Source of the DNA: Taxillus chinensis
Lineage: Eukaryota > Streptophyta > Magnoliopsida > Santalales > Loranthaceae
Assembly (NCBI GenBank): GCA_023512835.1
Contig: CM042091.1
Coordinates: 43,414,107-43,478,106, forward strand
DNA length: 64,000 nucleotides
Direction: 5' to 3'
Both the position numbers and the translations under genes were made by a program. How positions within the stretch are numbered: position 1 is the stretch's first letter; the number at the start of each line of letters is the position of its first letter. The notes below the pieces were generated by a model. The model made no database searches, had not been told where the DNA came from, and saw nothing but the letters and a program-made list of their open reading frames with translations. This document shows positions 1 through 11,420 of this stretch, in pieces.

Positions 1-799
1 TATGATCAGTGTATACTTGTGCTAGTGTAGTGTCACATTCTATCACAACTAAATTTCATTAAATCATAAACAAGTCATCACGTCACATTCATCCTTCCAT
101 GGAATTCCCGCTACTAACTCCAAAAATTTTAAGACACTACTAGTCAGCCATATGTGGGACCTGTGGTGTCCATAACGACAACCTGCCACATATGGGACCT
201 GGGTTACCAGCCACATAGGGGACCTGCGGCCTCTTGCCAGCCCTATGTGGGACCCGCAGTTAACCCAACCAATTTCATGACAATTATCCACACCCACAAT
301 TAATCGACATCAATTTAAACACAAGGTTCACTCGTAATCAATAGACAAGATTTCCAAGAGTCAGAACTAGTACAACAACACTACAAACATTTAAATGACC
401 AATTCAATTAATACAAACCACAATGGATATTTGTATACGTATATGCGTAGGTTCTTTTATACAAACTCACTAAATAGTTAATATTGAACCACAGTTAATA
501 TTTTAATTTCCAAATACAGCGTAGAAGAGAAAATTCTAATTATTCACTTGTGCCTATACCCTTAACATTCAATTACAATTAATATATTTTTTAAAAAAAA
601 ACAAGTAAAAACTATACACATATACTTATATATATATATATATAAACTTATATATATATATATAACAAAGAAAGAAAAAGAACCCGCCAGCCCCTTAGGG
701 TTGGCGAGTCAGGGGCGGCACTGACGCTGCCGCCCCTCCACCCTCCTTTGCTCCCACCGGCGCGCAGACGTGCGGCGACCCCAGGACGGCAGCAAGACG

Positions 800-833
<34 letters not shown>

Positions 834-1769
834 GGCTGGCGCACGGGAACCACACCGCCCGGATCTCTCTCTCTCTCTCTCGCTGGCGCACAGAAACCAC
901 GCCGCCCTGATCTCTCTCTCTCTCTCGCTGGTGCACGAGAACCACGCCGCCCGGATCTCTCTCTCTCTCACTGGCGCACGGCCCGTGGCATCTAGCAGAC
1001 GCCACCGCCGCAGATCCGTTCCATCCACCCTGGCGTCCGGCGTGCCCTGATCAACGTTTCACGAGGCGGCGCCGTCGTCGTGCTAACACTTCTCGTCCAA
1101 CGATATACATATTGACATATACTTAGTTATATACGCATATACATAATATGCATATAGTTTCAACCCCAACCCCTCAAATTTCGCGTTCATACAAATAATA
1201 AATTAAAGAGTCACCTACCTCGATTCAAACTTGAGAGATCAGAAGAACGCAGCTGCGTCAAACCTTGTGTTCTTCTCTCACTAGCCTCTGTGCAAACACA
1301 ACGAAGTAGGGTTTCCCCCCTAAGCTCCTATTTATACTTATCAATTCTTAATAATAATCATAATAATAATAATAATATGAATAAAAATCCATTAATATTA
1401 ATAACAATAATAATATTTCAAATAATGATAATAATAATAATATTCCATTATAAGAATTAATCCTAATTAATTATATTAATAATAATAAAGTCTAATATTT
1501 AAAATACTTACACTAATAATCCCTAAATAAAAAAAACAATAATCGTCACATTCGTTATTATTAATACCCTATAAAAATACCCACTTACTTAAACAATTTA
1601 AATAACCATATCAATAATTATAGTATTTAATAATAAACTCAACAAATTGAAATCACTATATTAAATAATAATAATAACTCAACGCTCACGTTAAGGTCAT
1701 GCTGCCGAATAAATATTCAAACTCTATTCGGGCCTAACTTCCAACCTCACCCAAGTAAGGGTCTTTACA
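1..1769 (-). mobile_element. 3' part of large gypsy-type LTR, cut by window edge
   Basis: Read on the minus strand it begins TGTAAAGACCCTTACTTGGG at 1769, the same type of start as the LTRs at 5672-7652 and 59013-61373. Positions 1-40 resemble 6160-6200 in the 5672-7652 copy (a gtatacttgtgctagtg-like stretch). It carries the family layout of a TA-repeat block (about 621-665) followed by a CT-repeat block (802-968). The other end lies outside the window, so I cannot tell a solo LTR from one LTR of a full element. It abuts the left LTR of the copia element with no visible duplication. Confidence 0.7.
802..985. repeat. CT microsatellite embedded in a roughly 50-bp minisatellite
   Basis: Four CT tracts (802-831, 864-881, 910-926, 955-968) are separated by three copies of a GC-rich spacer of about 30 bp of the form ggcgcac..gaaccac.ccgcccggat. 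The open frames here are low-complexity SLSLSL or RERERE products and are not genes. Confidence 0.85.
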
Positions 1770-1969
1770 TTAACAAATCAAATAATTTATACAATCTTCA
1801 AAACAACTCATATAAATTTAAGAGAGAATAGAAAATGATGAAAACTATGATTTCACACAATTAATTAAAATGATGGCTTACAAAGAAGACACAAATATAT
1901 ATTTGACCCAAACAACAAAAGTCTAAACTAACCTTATATTAAAAAAATATATTATAACATTGCCCCTCA

Positions 1970-3480
1970 AACTCACAAGGTGGAAGCAACAAGTATCGAG
2001 AGTTTTCCAACTAAAAGGTGAAAACGAGAAACAGAATGAGACTTGGTAAAGAAATCTGCAATCTAGGAAGAAGAAGAAACAAATGACAAAGTAAGGGTGT
2101 CATGCTTGAGATGATGACAAGTAATATGACAATCGACTTTAATATGCTTAATGCGATCATGAAAAATTGAGTTGTGAGCAATTTGAACAAAACTCCTACT
2201 GTCACAAAACATAGGAGTGGGGTGAGGTTGAGACACACCCATATAAGCCAGTAACCATCATAACCAAATGACCTCTTTGGTAGTAGCAGCCATAACCCGA
2301 TATCTCACCTTTGTGGAAGAGTGAGAAACAAAAGATTATTTCTTACTTTTCCAAGAAATAAGAGAATTAGCCAAAAAGATACAAAAACCAATAACGGACT
2401 TGCGATCTATAGGATCACTAGCATAATCAGCATCAGAATATGTATCCAACTACAAAGAAGACATAGAGGAAAGGAATAGGCTCTAAAAGGTAATACCCCA
2501 AAGATATTACAGAATACGAATAACAACGGCCCAATGAATGCCAGTAGGAGAAGCAACAAATTGACTAACAACATGGACAACATATGCAATATCTGGACGA
2601 GTAATAGTAATATAAACCAAGCTCCCAACAATAATATGATATAAAGTAGGATTCGACAAGGGTAAACCATCAGGGGAAGAATACTTGGCATTAACTTCAA
2701 TAGGAGTATCTGTAGTCCTATTATTAGTAAGCCGAGCTTGCTCAAGGATATCTACAAGATACTTCGATTGAGAAAGAAGATAACATCTAGATGGAGAGGC
2801 TACCTCAATGCCAAAAAAATCACAGAGAACCCAAATCTTTCATATCAAACTATTGAGCTAACTAAAGCTTTAAAGCCGAAATACCATCAACATCATTGCC
2901 AATAATAATCATGGGATCAACGTATAAAGAAAGAACGATACGATTAGCACTAGTACTCTTGACAAAAAGAGTAGAATCATGATTACTATAAGCAAAGCCA
3001 AGGGAGGAGATCACAACAGAAAATTTGTCAAACCAAGCACACGGTGCTTGTTTGAGACCATATAAAGTTTTTATGAGTTTACAAACATACCCAGAAATAT
3101 GTGAAACACAGGAGGGGGTGCCATATAAACTTCTTCGTGAAGATCTCCATTCAAAAAAACATTTTTAACATCAAGTTCATAGATTGCCATTGATGGACTG
3201 AAGCTATTACAAAAAGAGTATTGATAGTAGTTATTTTGGCAACAGGAGCAAAAGTCTCTTCATAATCTAGGCCATATTGTTGAGAATATCCTTTTGTAAA
3301 TAACCTAGCTTTATATCTTTCAATATATCATCAAAATTAGCTTTGATCTTATACACCCAACGATAACCAACAACAATCTTACTTGGAGGTAGTGGAACCA
3401 AATCCCAAGTATCTGTCTTATGCAAAGCAGAAAGTTCCTCATTCGTAGCTTGTTACCAAAGTGGATCAATAATTGCCTCT
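1970..3480 (-). pseudogene. copia A reverse transcriptase and RNase H
   Basis: RT similarity starts near 3480 (WDLVPLPPSKIVVGYRWVYK) and continues through KTLYGLKQAPCAWFDKF. The catalytic YVDD box (2913-2924) reads YVDP, losing the second aspartate. RNase H similarity near 2270-2345 reads VSHSSTKVRYRVMAATTKEVIWL, in which the usual STEAEYRAM glutamates are altered. Several stops and frameshifts are present. Confidence 0.85.
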
Positions 3481-3517
3481 TTATAGGAAGATAGCTCAGA
3501 GAGACAATGAATAAAAG

Positions 3518-4737
3518 CTAAAAAGGAAGTAAAAGATGAAGAAAAGAATAATAAGAATAATAAAAACCTAGTAATTTAGTGGACTTACGAATGTGTGTGG
3601 AAGTGCAAGGAGGGGGGTTCACAATCTTAGGCAATGCTTGGGGGACCATAGGAGAGTAGGGAGTTACGGTGTGATGTTTTGATGTGACTGAGAGTAAAGT
3701 ATTAGTACCTACAGAATAAACATCAATATTCTTAGAGAAAGGATCGATACGAATAAGATCAGAATGAGTCAAATTATGAGTTGTTGATGAAATAGAAAAT
3801 AAAGGTATATGTTCGAGAAGGACAATATGATGAGACACATAAAGTTTCTGAGTTATTGGATCAAAACAATGATAGCCTTTTCTACCATCGCGATAACCTA
3901 GAAAAACACAAATAACAGATCGAGAGGACAATTTGTCACGTTCTATATGGGGGTAGAGAACAAAACAAACACAACCAAAAACTTGAAAGAAAGAATAATT
4001 AGGAGAATACCCATACAATTTTTTCAAAAGGAGAGAGACCCGAAGTATGAGAAGAAAGAATTGATTTGATCAGAGTAACAACAATAAGAACAGCTTTACC
4101 CCGAAAAAACATTAGGAACCGAAGTAGATGATATGGGAGAATGAGCAATTTCAACAATATGTCTATGTTTTCTCTCAGCGACACCATTTTGCTTAGGAGT
4201 ATTTGTATAGGAAGTTTAGTGAATAGTGCCATCTAAAGCAAGCAAGTCACAAATTATTTCTAAAGTGTATTCCCCACCCAAATCACATCTAAAACATTTG
4301 ATAACAATAGAATGTTATGTTTTAACGAGGGCCCTAAAAGTTTTATATATGTCAAAGAATTCAAAATAATGTTTCATCAAATAATAACGAGAATGATCAT
4401 CAATAAATGAAACATAATAACAAGACCCTCATTTTATTGCAATTGGAGAAGGTCCCCACACATCAGAATGGATCAATTCAAAATGAGAATAAAAAACTAA
4501 AGAACTGTGATTAAATGGTAAAACCAAAAATTTTGCCAGTTTACATCCACTACAATCAAATATATCAAAAGGTCTCAAGTTTCCCAAGGCGCTAGTGGAG
4601 GCTAAAAATCTCAATCCAGAAAACGACACATGGCCCAAACGAGAATGCCATAAATAAAACTTAGAAGAAACATTAATCAAATGAAAAGAAGACAAATTAA
4701 TATCAGTAGGGGTAGCAGCAGCAGCAATAGTAGGCAC
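3518..4737 (-). pseudogene. copia A GAG-pre-integrase and integrase
   Basis: 4429-4737 carries the pre-integrase motif FYLWHSRLGHVSFSGLRFL and the start of the integrase core (FELIHSDVWGPSP). The catalytic core continues in shifted frames through 4000-4420. 3518-4027 holds the C-terminal part with FGCVCFVLYPHIERDKLS and CVFLGYRDGRKGYHCFDP. At least two frameshifts separate the pieces, so no functional enzyme is encoded. Confidence 0.88.
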
Positions 4738-4842
4738 TTTTAACTCATCTAAAATATGAAGTCCCCCATTCTTATGACCTGTCCCAATCAGCTTCTAAGA
4801 CTGAAGTTCTTACACATAACAAGAGGAAGAGGAAAAAGTGAC

Positions 4843-5151
4843 TCAATGACCAGAATCACATAACTGACCAACAGAAGCAAGATTTAAAGCGAGTTTTGGA
4901 ATTTGATGAACATTGGGAATAGATAAATTAGGTGTGACAACATAACCAATACCAACGGAAGGCATTAAAGAGCCATCAACAGTTAAAATAAAAATATAAG
5001 ACGAAGGAGATATAGAAGTAAAAGATGTAGAATTCGGGGACATATGAAGTGAAACACCAGAATCCAAAACCCAAGTAGAGGGTTCCATACCTGAATATGG
5101 AGGAGCCAACAAGTCTACACAGTTAGAGGAGGAAGCAGACATAACAGACAC
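4843..5151 (-). pseudogene. copia A aspartic protease region
   Basis: The open frame contains STWVLDSGVSLHMSPNS, the retropepsin DSGA-type active-site context of copia elements with V in place of A. It continues to the LNLASVGQLCDSGH segment expected before the GAG-pre-integrase domain. The upstream gag/zinc-knuckle region (5160-5660) is frameshifted. Confidence 0.85.
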
Positions 5152-5671
5152 AGTTGGAGGCAGCTGTGATGAGAGAAACTTCTGAAATTGCTCAACCAGA
5201 ATACTAGGATTGGTGAACGGACCCGCTAGAGTTACTGCTGCAATATTAAACTGTGGTGGTTTATAAGCATGTGGTTGAGACTTGTTTCCCGATTTCCAAG
5301 CCTAAGGTTGTTATTATGATTGATTTTGGTGTCATAGCTTAGGACACTGAGACTTCTAATGACTTTTTTGGTTATAGAAGCACTACTCATCAAATGCAAC
5401 CCTTGTGTAAGGCTTACTCTGACTGTTAGAAGGTGGCCTAGAAGATGCTACTAACACAAACAAATTTGCAGCAGGCTATATTTCCTTGTCAGGCTGAGAC
5501 TTAAGACATGTTTTCTTTAGCCAACAACTCACTCAAAACTAAGTCAACAGAAGGAAGTTGAGAGCGATGTAAAATTGAACCTCGAAGGCCTTCAAAGTCA
5601 CTGTGAATGGCCATTAAGAATTGCACCAATCGTTGCTACTTTCTATATGCGCAATATAAGCATTACATGCC

Positions 5672-7652
5672 TGTCACGCCCCAATTTCCTTCCACTTGGA
5701 AATGAGTAGTGACTGCCCATGCCCGCACCCGAAGGGACAAGGGGTTGGTGCAAGCACCTTAAAAGGACTTCTGGCACGGGTGCTGTCCCAAACCTGCACA
5801 ACCAGGCTAACATGCCAAGGGGCATGCTCCTGCTCCCAAACCATGCACACAAACACAAATTGAATAACAACATCTCATTTTATTTCATTTCAAAGACTAA
5901 ATGTTTATTACAACCCAGTCGGGGAAAAACCCCTATGAAGCCAGGTGTACTGTTACAAATAAAACCAAACCAAATTCCAGAACATAAAACCAGAGTACAA
6001 CAAAGGAAATAACATAAAACTCCCGGCCCTCAGGGGCCTAGCTCCTCGGCCTTCACCTACCGCTCGCTAAACCCTGCAAAAGGACGGTTTATAGGAGGGG
6101 TGAGCAAACCATAGCTCAGCTAGGGATCCGGTCTCTCCAGACCCGTCCCGCTCTACAACATGCATGATATGTGTATGCTTGTGCTCGTGTCGTGCCTAAG
6201 GCTAAAGCAAGAAACATCACCCAGGAAACACTCTTTACCTAAGCCCGCACCGAAGGGCAGAGGACACCCCGCCACCACGGCGACATGACATACCACATCC
6301 AGGCGAATGTTGCATGGACACCAATGCAACATTTTCCACCCGAGTCAGATATGGTCAACCACCTCCTCGGGCGCCATACCTACCCTCAGGAATGGGTGTA
6401 GACTTAGCCCACCGTCGTGAGTGCTACACCGAGACTCAGGACCACGTCCTGGCCAAATCTCAAAGGGGTCCAGCTATTGTGCCTGGCCCATATCTCACCT
6501 CGGTCTCAAACAGACCAGCGAACGGCAAGATAGCATTACATCTCAACATGTAAACTCAAGACAAGATTTAGACTTTATTTCAGAGGGACCAACATAGTCA
6601 GATACAAGCCACACACATCAGCCTCACAGGCTTTTTATCAAATACAAATCAAACATAGTACACACTAGTCACACAGGTATATCATCAGACACCCATATAC
6701 AAGGTCTCACAGGCCTTATATTGAATACATGGCATGCAGGCCTCACAGACATTTTATTAAATACATAGTGTGCAGGCCTCACAGACATTTCATCAAACAC
6801 ATGGTGGGCATAAACAAACCCAGAAAATCCTCAGGCCAAATTCAACATCGAATCAACAGAACATGCCATCGAAGGCCAACATCCATATAGGAGATCACAC
6901 CTATATGGATTTACATATATATATATATATATAGGCGAATATCCTAGAACAGAGGAGAGTTAGGAAGAACATGAATCCCTACCTCAGACTTTTGTCCTAA
7001 CCTCTATGCTAGACACCTTCCAACGACGCGAACCACCACGGAAACTGCCCGGAGATCCTCTCTTTCTCTCTCTCTCTCTCTGGCAGCAGCTGCAGCAAAG
7101 AAAAACACAAGAACCCTAAACTCAAACTCAAGCCCTCATTATATAGACACTACCCACATCAAAACGACGTAGTTTTGATTAAGTAAATCCCAAGATCAAA
7201 ACGACGTAGTTTTGATCACACAAGTTAGCACCTTTCCGTACCCATATAGGCCAAAATACTCAGAATTTCAACATGGTCCTTTGGAGAAAGATCATTAGAA
7301 TGTCAAAACCAAGGGAACCATGCAAAAATATGGCTGCACGCCAATTTGAACGTGAATTCCCCAATTCACGTGCAACTCCATATGCACTCCAAATGCGCTC
7401 AAACTTCACCCCTAGCCTCCTTGCATCATGTAGAAGATAACCACACTTGCACGTGAAATGGACCCATTTCACGTGCACCTCACATACACGTCCGTTTGGC
7501 CTGAAACTTCTGTGGTAGATAGAGGACATCATTCTAAGCATCTTTCCTTTTGCACGTGAATTCATTTGAGCCCATTCACTAGGTCAAAATCTAGAAAAAA
7601 AACTCTACTCAGAAGGCAAAACTGTGACTAACTCAAGGTACGGGTCCTTACA
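5672..7652 (-). mobile_element. solo LTR, gypsy-type, 1.98 kb, nested in copia A gag
   Basis: The element runs TGTCACGCCCC to GGTCCTTACA on the plus strand and is flanked by a perfect 5-bp duplication ATGCC (5667-5671 and 7653-7657). No internal coding domain is seen, so a solo LTR fits. In minus orientation it starts TGTAAGGACCCG, has a TATATAA box at about 7138-7146, then GA/CT repeats, and ends GGGGCGTGACA. Plus-strand coordinates include a TA block (6913-6933) and a CT block (7058-7081), as in the other copies. Confidence 0.93.
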
Positions 7653-7657
7653 ATGCC

Positions 7658-8107
7658 TTTAATTCTGCTGATTCTATAAGGGCTAACTAATCCCACAGAT
7701 CTATCATAGCATAATAATACTCTTGAACAGTCATGTTTTTTTAGTGAAGCTCTCGTATATCATTCTCTAGCTGATACCACTTAGCAAACTTTGATTAAGT
7801 AAACCACCTCTACAAATGATCCCAAACATCCTTTGATGTCTTATACTTTGTTAATTGCATTCTCATAGAATGTTTAACAGAATTATTTATCCAAGTAATA
7901 ACTTTTGCATTGTTTGCGTCCCAAACATCCATTAAATCATCATAATCTGCATCAATCCTCTGAGGCATCACATAGGTTCAACTAATGTATCCCCACATCT
8001 TTTTTTCCTTAAAAAAAATTTCTCATCACATAACTCTAATATGAATAATTCTTTCCATCTAATCTTACACTCACTGATTAAAGTGAATCATCCTTTTCAT
8101 TAGCCAT
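7658..8107 (-). pseudogene. copia A gag, first part
   Basis: Begins with an ATG at 8107 (MANEKDD) and reads through a copia gag pattern: RLDGKNYSY, MWGYIS, DADYDDLMDVWDANNAKVITWINNSV (split here across several stretches), then a KTSKDVWDHL motif. Stops interrupt it. The downstream gag is separated by the solo LTR at 5672-7652 and resumes below 5666. Confidence 0.8.
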
Positions 8108-8713
8108 AATTGTATTGCAAAAACATAGAAACTCAAACTACCAACTAGCAGAAGTAATAGATTTAAAATATCATACGATAGAAAATACCATATGGCAGAA
8201 TCACATAAAATACTAGCTACCAGATTGATATCAACTCTTGTCCCATGAATCTTTGCTCTGATACCATGTTAATAAATCAAATAATTTATACAATCTTCAA
8301 AAATAACTCATACAAATTCAAGAGAAAAGAGAAAATGATGAAAACTAGGGTTTCACACGATTAATTAAAACGACGGCTTACAAAGAAGACACAAATATAT
8401 ATCTTACCTAAATAAGAAAAGTCTAAACAAACCCTATATTAAAATAATATATTATAACAGTATAAACCTCACATGTTCAAGGTCAAGTTTGGTAAGCCCG
8501 TAAGTTTAAATAAGTAAAGAGCTATGTTTTTGTGTGGATCTTGAATAGATCAGGTCATTAAAAATATATTGGATACTTTTATAGATTTGATATAAAGTTT
8601 TGTATTTAATTATATCTTTCAAAGGGGAGACAGAAAATTTTTTTTTTGGGTACATTACATACATACTTCAACTAAACACAAAAGTTTCAAAATACAATAT
8701 GTTAAATAGTAAT

Positions 8714-9526
8714 CAGGGCTAGCCCTAGGCTTTTGCAGCCTAAAGTGTCCGATTGAGGCCCTCAATTTTTGGGGGCCTTAAAGTTTAATTTGGTATCACT
8801 TTCCCAACTTGTACGTCGAAGGAAAAAATTTGGAATCAGAATAGGGCAAGTCGCACGCGCACGCCTCTCCTTCAACTCCAGTCTCTCATCCTCACGTAGT
8901 CAACCATCGCACCTCTCCGATTTCGATCCGATCGGTGGCGTGGCATCGGCAAAGGCAACTGTCCCTCCTTCTCTGGCAGTCTCCAGCTCTCCCCCTCAGC
9001 CCCTCTGCTCCGGCTCTCCTCCCTCTCAGCCAGCTCTACTCCGTGCTCTCTTTTAAATACGGAGCCCCCCCTTGGCGCTCGGTCGCCGTCGTTTGTCTCG
9101 ACAACATCGCCCCTCCATCTTCGGTCTCTTCTCCTCCGAATCCGCCGCTCTGGTCCTCACTCCTCCAAATCTCCGCCTAATTCTCATGCCTTCCAGGTTA
9201 GTAGCTTCTCTAGACTCTCTAATTTGCTTTTTTTTTTTGGATTAAAATGTGATTTTGTTGAGGTTTGATCTCAATTGAGGTTGTTCTGTCATTGTATTGA
9301 TTTGGATTTGAAACATATTTAGTGAGTTTTGAGGCAATTGGGTGAGTAGAGAGGCTTATCTCTGGTGCTTTTTATGTGTTTGATGTTTTTCTTAGCTGAG
9401 ATGTAGCTGTCAAATGTTGTAACATGCGCCTGAGGATATGTTTTCAATGAAAAATTACTCTACAGTAAGAGTCAAGAACTAGAGGGGGCCCATTTTAGGG
9501 CCACTTAAACTCCAGAGCTTGCCTTA
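8714..9526. mobile_element. non-autonomous hAT element, 813 bp
   Basis: Flanked by an exact 8-bp duplication ATAGTAAT (8706-8713 and 9527-9534). The ends are imperfect inverted repeats: CAGGGCTAGCCCTAG on the left against TAAGGCAAGCTCTGG (complement) on the right, 11 of 15 matching. The 8-bp duplication and CAGGG start are typical of hAT. The interior holds a C-rich stretch followed by GGTTAGTAG-like, T-rich DNA that looks like a 5' exon and intron. No transposase is present. The small open frames (8769-9056, 8935-9180) are not convincing genes. Confidence 0.85.
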
Positions 9527-9590
9527 ATAGTAATTAACAATCTGATGCAGTTATAAAAGTTTTGGGGGTATTAACATTTTTGTTTTTTTT

Positions 9591-9611
9591 GGGGGGGGGG
9601 GGGGGGGGGGG
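9591..9611. repeat. 21-bp poly-G tract
   Basis: An uninterrupted run of 21 G preceded by eight T. It could form a G-quadruplex; its exact length is prone to sequencing error. Confidence 0.9.
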
Positions 9612-9641
9612 TTGTGAGAAACTGAGGTGTTCTGGAACATT

Positions 9642-10017
9642 AGAGCATTCTTATCTGGCTCAACAAATCTTAAATTTAGCTAAATATTTCATAAAAAGGA
9701 ATAAAAACCTTCTACGTCAACCTCAATAAAATATTTATAAATTTGAAGAGCCTTATTTCACTCACCAAATCTGGCGAGCCATTATGTGTTTGTTACTTTT
9801 TTAAAAAATAAAATATTATTTCTCTCTCCTCTTTCTTAATAATATTTGAAACATGCAATAATATTTTTCTCTGCTCTCTCTCAAAAAAGTTTAAAATAAA
9901 TTAATATTTTAATTAAAATAGTAAAAATTTGAGAAATCTATTATTTTATGTTGTAAAATTAAAATAGTAATAATTTATAAAAGATAATATTTAGATAAAT
10001 TATAAGTCTACTGCTCT
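9642..10017. mobile_element. possible MITE
   Basis: An AT-rich segment of about 376 bp beginning AGAGCATTCTTATC and ending with a stretch whose complement is AGAGCAGTAGACTT. The first six bases match as inverted repeats and the rest only loosely. I see no clear target duplication. Confidence 0.35.
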
Positions 10018-10734
10018 TATATATATATGCTTGTGACACATTTAAAAGTTGGTCCCACAATTGGTTGACGTGGCACAATTGGGACTGAAATCTGTTAGCA
10101 CCATTTTGATTGACGTGGCACAATCGGAGAAGTTTTTCGCGAGAACCGAAAAGAAAAAGCAAGTAATTTGGACCAACCTCTACCCAGTACTGTAAGTTAT
10201 TATTGTATTAAAATTTCGGATTCCTGTTGCATCAGATATGATCTGCGGTCACCGAAGGAGCAGGTAACGAGTGGTAGGGAAGAGATCAATGGAACTGCCG
10301 GCATCCACGTCAGCAGATGGACGGATCCAATAGCGTTGAATGATACTGTGACTAGGAATGTGGATGGGATTTTGGACGGACTGCCAATAATGTTCTAAAA
10401 GGTTGGGCCACACCATCCGAAAAAAGCAGCTCTTTTCCTCGCTTTTTCACAAAAAAACACCAAAACAAAAAACAAATTAGTGATAGGGACCAAATTACTT
10501 AAATAAATTTATAAAAACTTGTCTCATTTTAAGTTCTTTCAATAAATAAATTTGAGGATTTAAAATTTTTATTTAAGTGATTGAAAACCTTAAATAGATG
10601 TTCTTAATATAAATAGGGACATTAAAATTGACTTTTTTACTTAATTAAAAATTAGAGAGAAGCACATTTGAATCAAATAGTTGTTGATAAGAAACTCTAA
10701 TAAGATTTTTTTTTTCAAGACACTAGCAACAAAA
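10018..10734. other. intergenic, no recognised gene
   Basis: Contains a direct repeat of ttgacgtggcacaat (about 10067 and 10109) and a short plus-strand open frame (10168-10398) without a known motif. The rest is AT-rich. I see nothing that supports a gene. Confidence 0.5.
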
Positions 10735-11420
10735 ATTTTTATATATTTTTTTATAAAAAAATTATAAATGATTCCTACAATAGAAATTTTATATTTAACT
10801 TTTTTCATAAGATTTGTATAATATTTTTAATGTATTGCAAAACATTATTCACTCTATATAATTATTAAATTATATAAAAAGATTATCTCAAATTTTTCTT
10901 TCATGTTTATCATAATTGTATTTTTATTTTATATTAAATTATTATTAAATAAAAAATAATATAAAATATTACTTTAATGATATAGAAATTAATTTAAAAA
11001 ATTATTGTAGTATATATTTGTATATGATCTTTTAAAATATGTAAATTTATAAAAAATAATTGAATAACTGTAAGTGCCCTTAGAACACTAACGGCAAACA
11101 CCTAATCTTTTTTCCTAAATTTACATATTTAAATTACTTTTTGTTTTTCTATATAAATATATACCACAATAGATTTCCTAAATCACTCTTTATATTATTA
11201 AAATAATATTTTATATTTTTTATTTAATAATTTTTTATAATTTAATATAAAATAAAAGTAAATATTATGGAAACATAAAAGAGAAGTGAGATAAATTTTT
11301 TATATATAATTTAATAATTATAAGAAGTGAATAATAATTTCCCAATATATTAAGAACAAAAAGTTAAATATAATGTATCTGCTGTGATAAAAAATTTATA
11401 ACTTTTTAATTTTTTTCTTA
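10735..11420. repeat. long imperfect inverted repeat (foldback, MITE-like)
   Basis: The arm at about 10735-11050 is complementary to the arm at about 11115-11420, around a centre near 11082. Matching landmarks: tttaaaatatgtaaattta at about 11031-11049 against taaatttacatatttaaat at about 11116-11134, and tatataattattaaattatat on one arm against its complement on the other. Arms are diverged and very AT-rich. It may be one foldback element or two facing copies of one MITE. Confidence 0.6.

Larger units (their letters stand above)
1768..8459 (-). mobile_element. Ty1/copia retrotransposon A, degraded, with nested solo LTR
   Basis: Two matching LTRs of about 193 bp lie at 1768-1959 and 8267-8459; the right one runs TGTTAATAAATC to ATTATAACA. 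Next to the right LTR is a perfect initiator-Met primer site (minus strand TGGTATCAGAGC, 8255-8266). A purine-rich polypurine tract (minus strand TTTGAGGGGCAA) touches the other LTR near 1960-1971. Between them, in minus-strand order, are gag, protease, integrase, RT and RNase H, all with stops and frameshifts. Removing the 5672-7652 insertion leaves about 4.7 kb, normal for copia. The left LTR has lost its terminal TG and the target duplication is not visible, consistent with the adjoining large LTR having inserted at that edge. Confidence 0.93.

Noticed and set aside
802..985. CRISPR-like alternation of repeats and spacers
   Set aside because: The repeat unit is a CT microsatellite and the spacers are near identical; the setting is a plant LTR.
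648..1050. Long open frames of RERERE or SLSLSL type
   Set aside because: They are translations of the CT repeat inside an LTR.
2011..2745. Leucine-rich frames suggesting membrane proteins
   Set aside because: They are wrong-frame readings of copia RT and RNase H.
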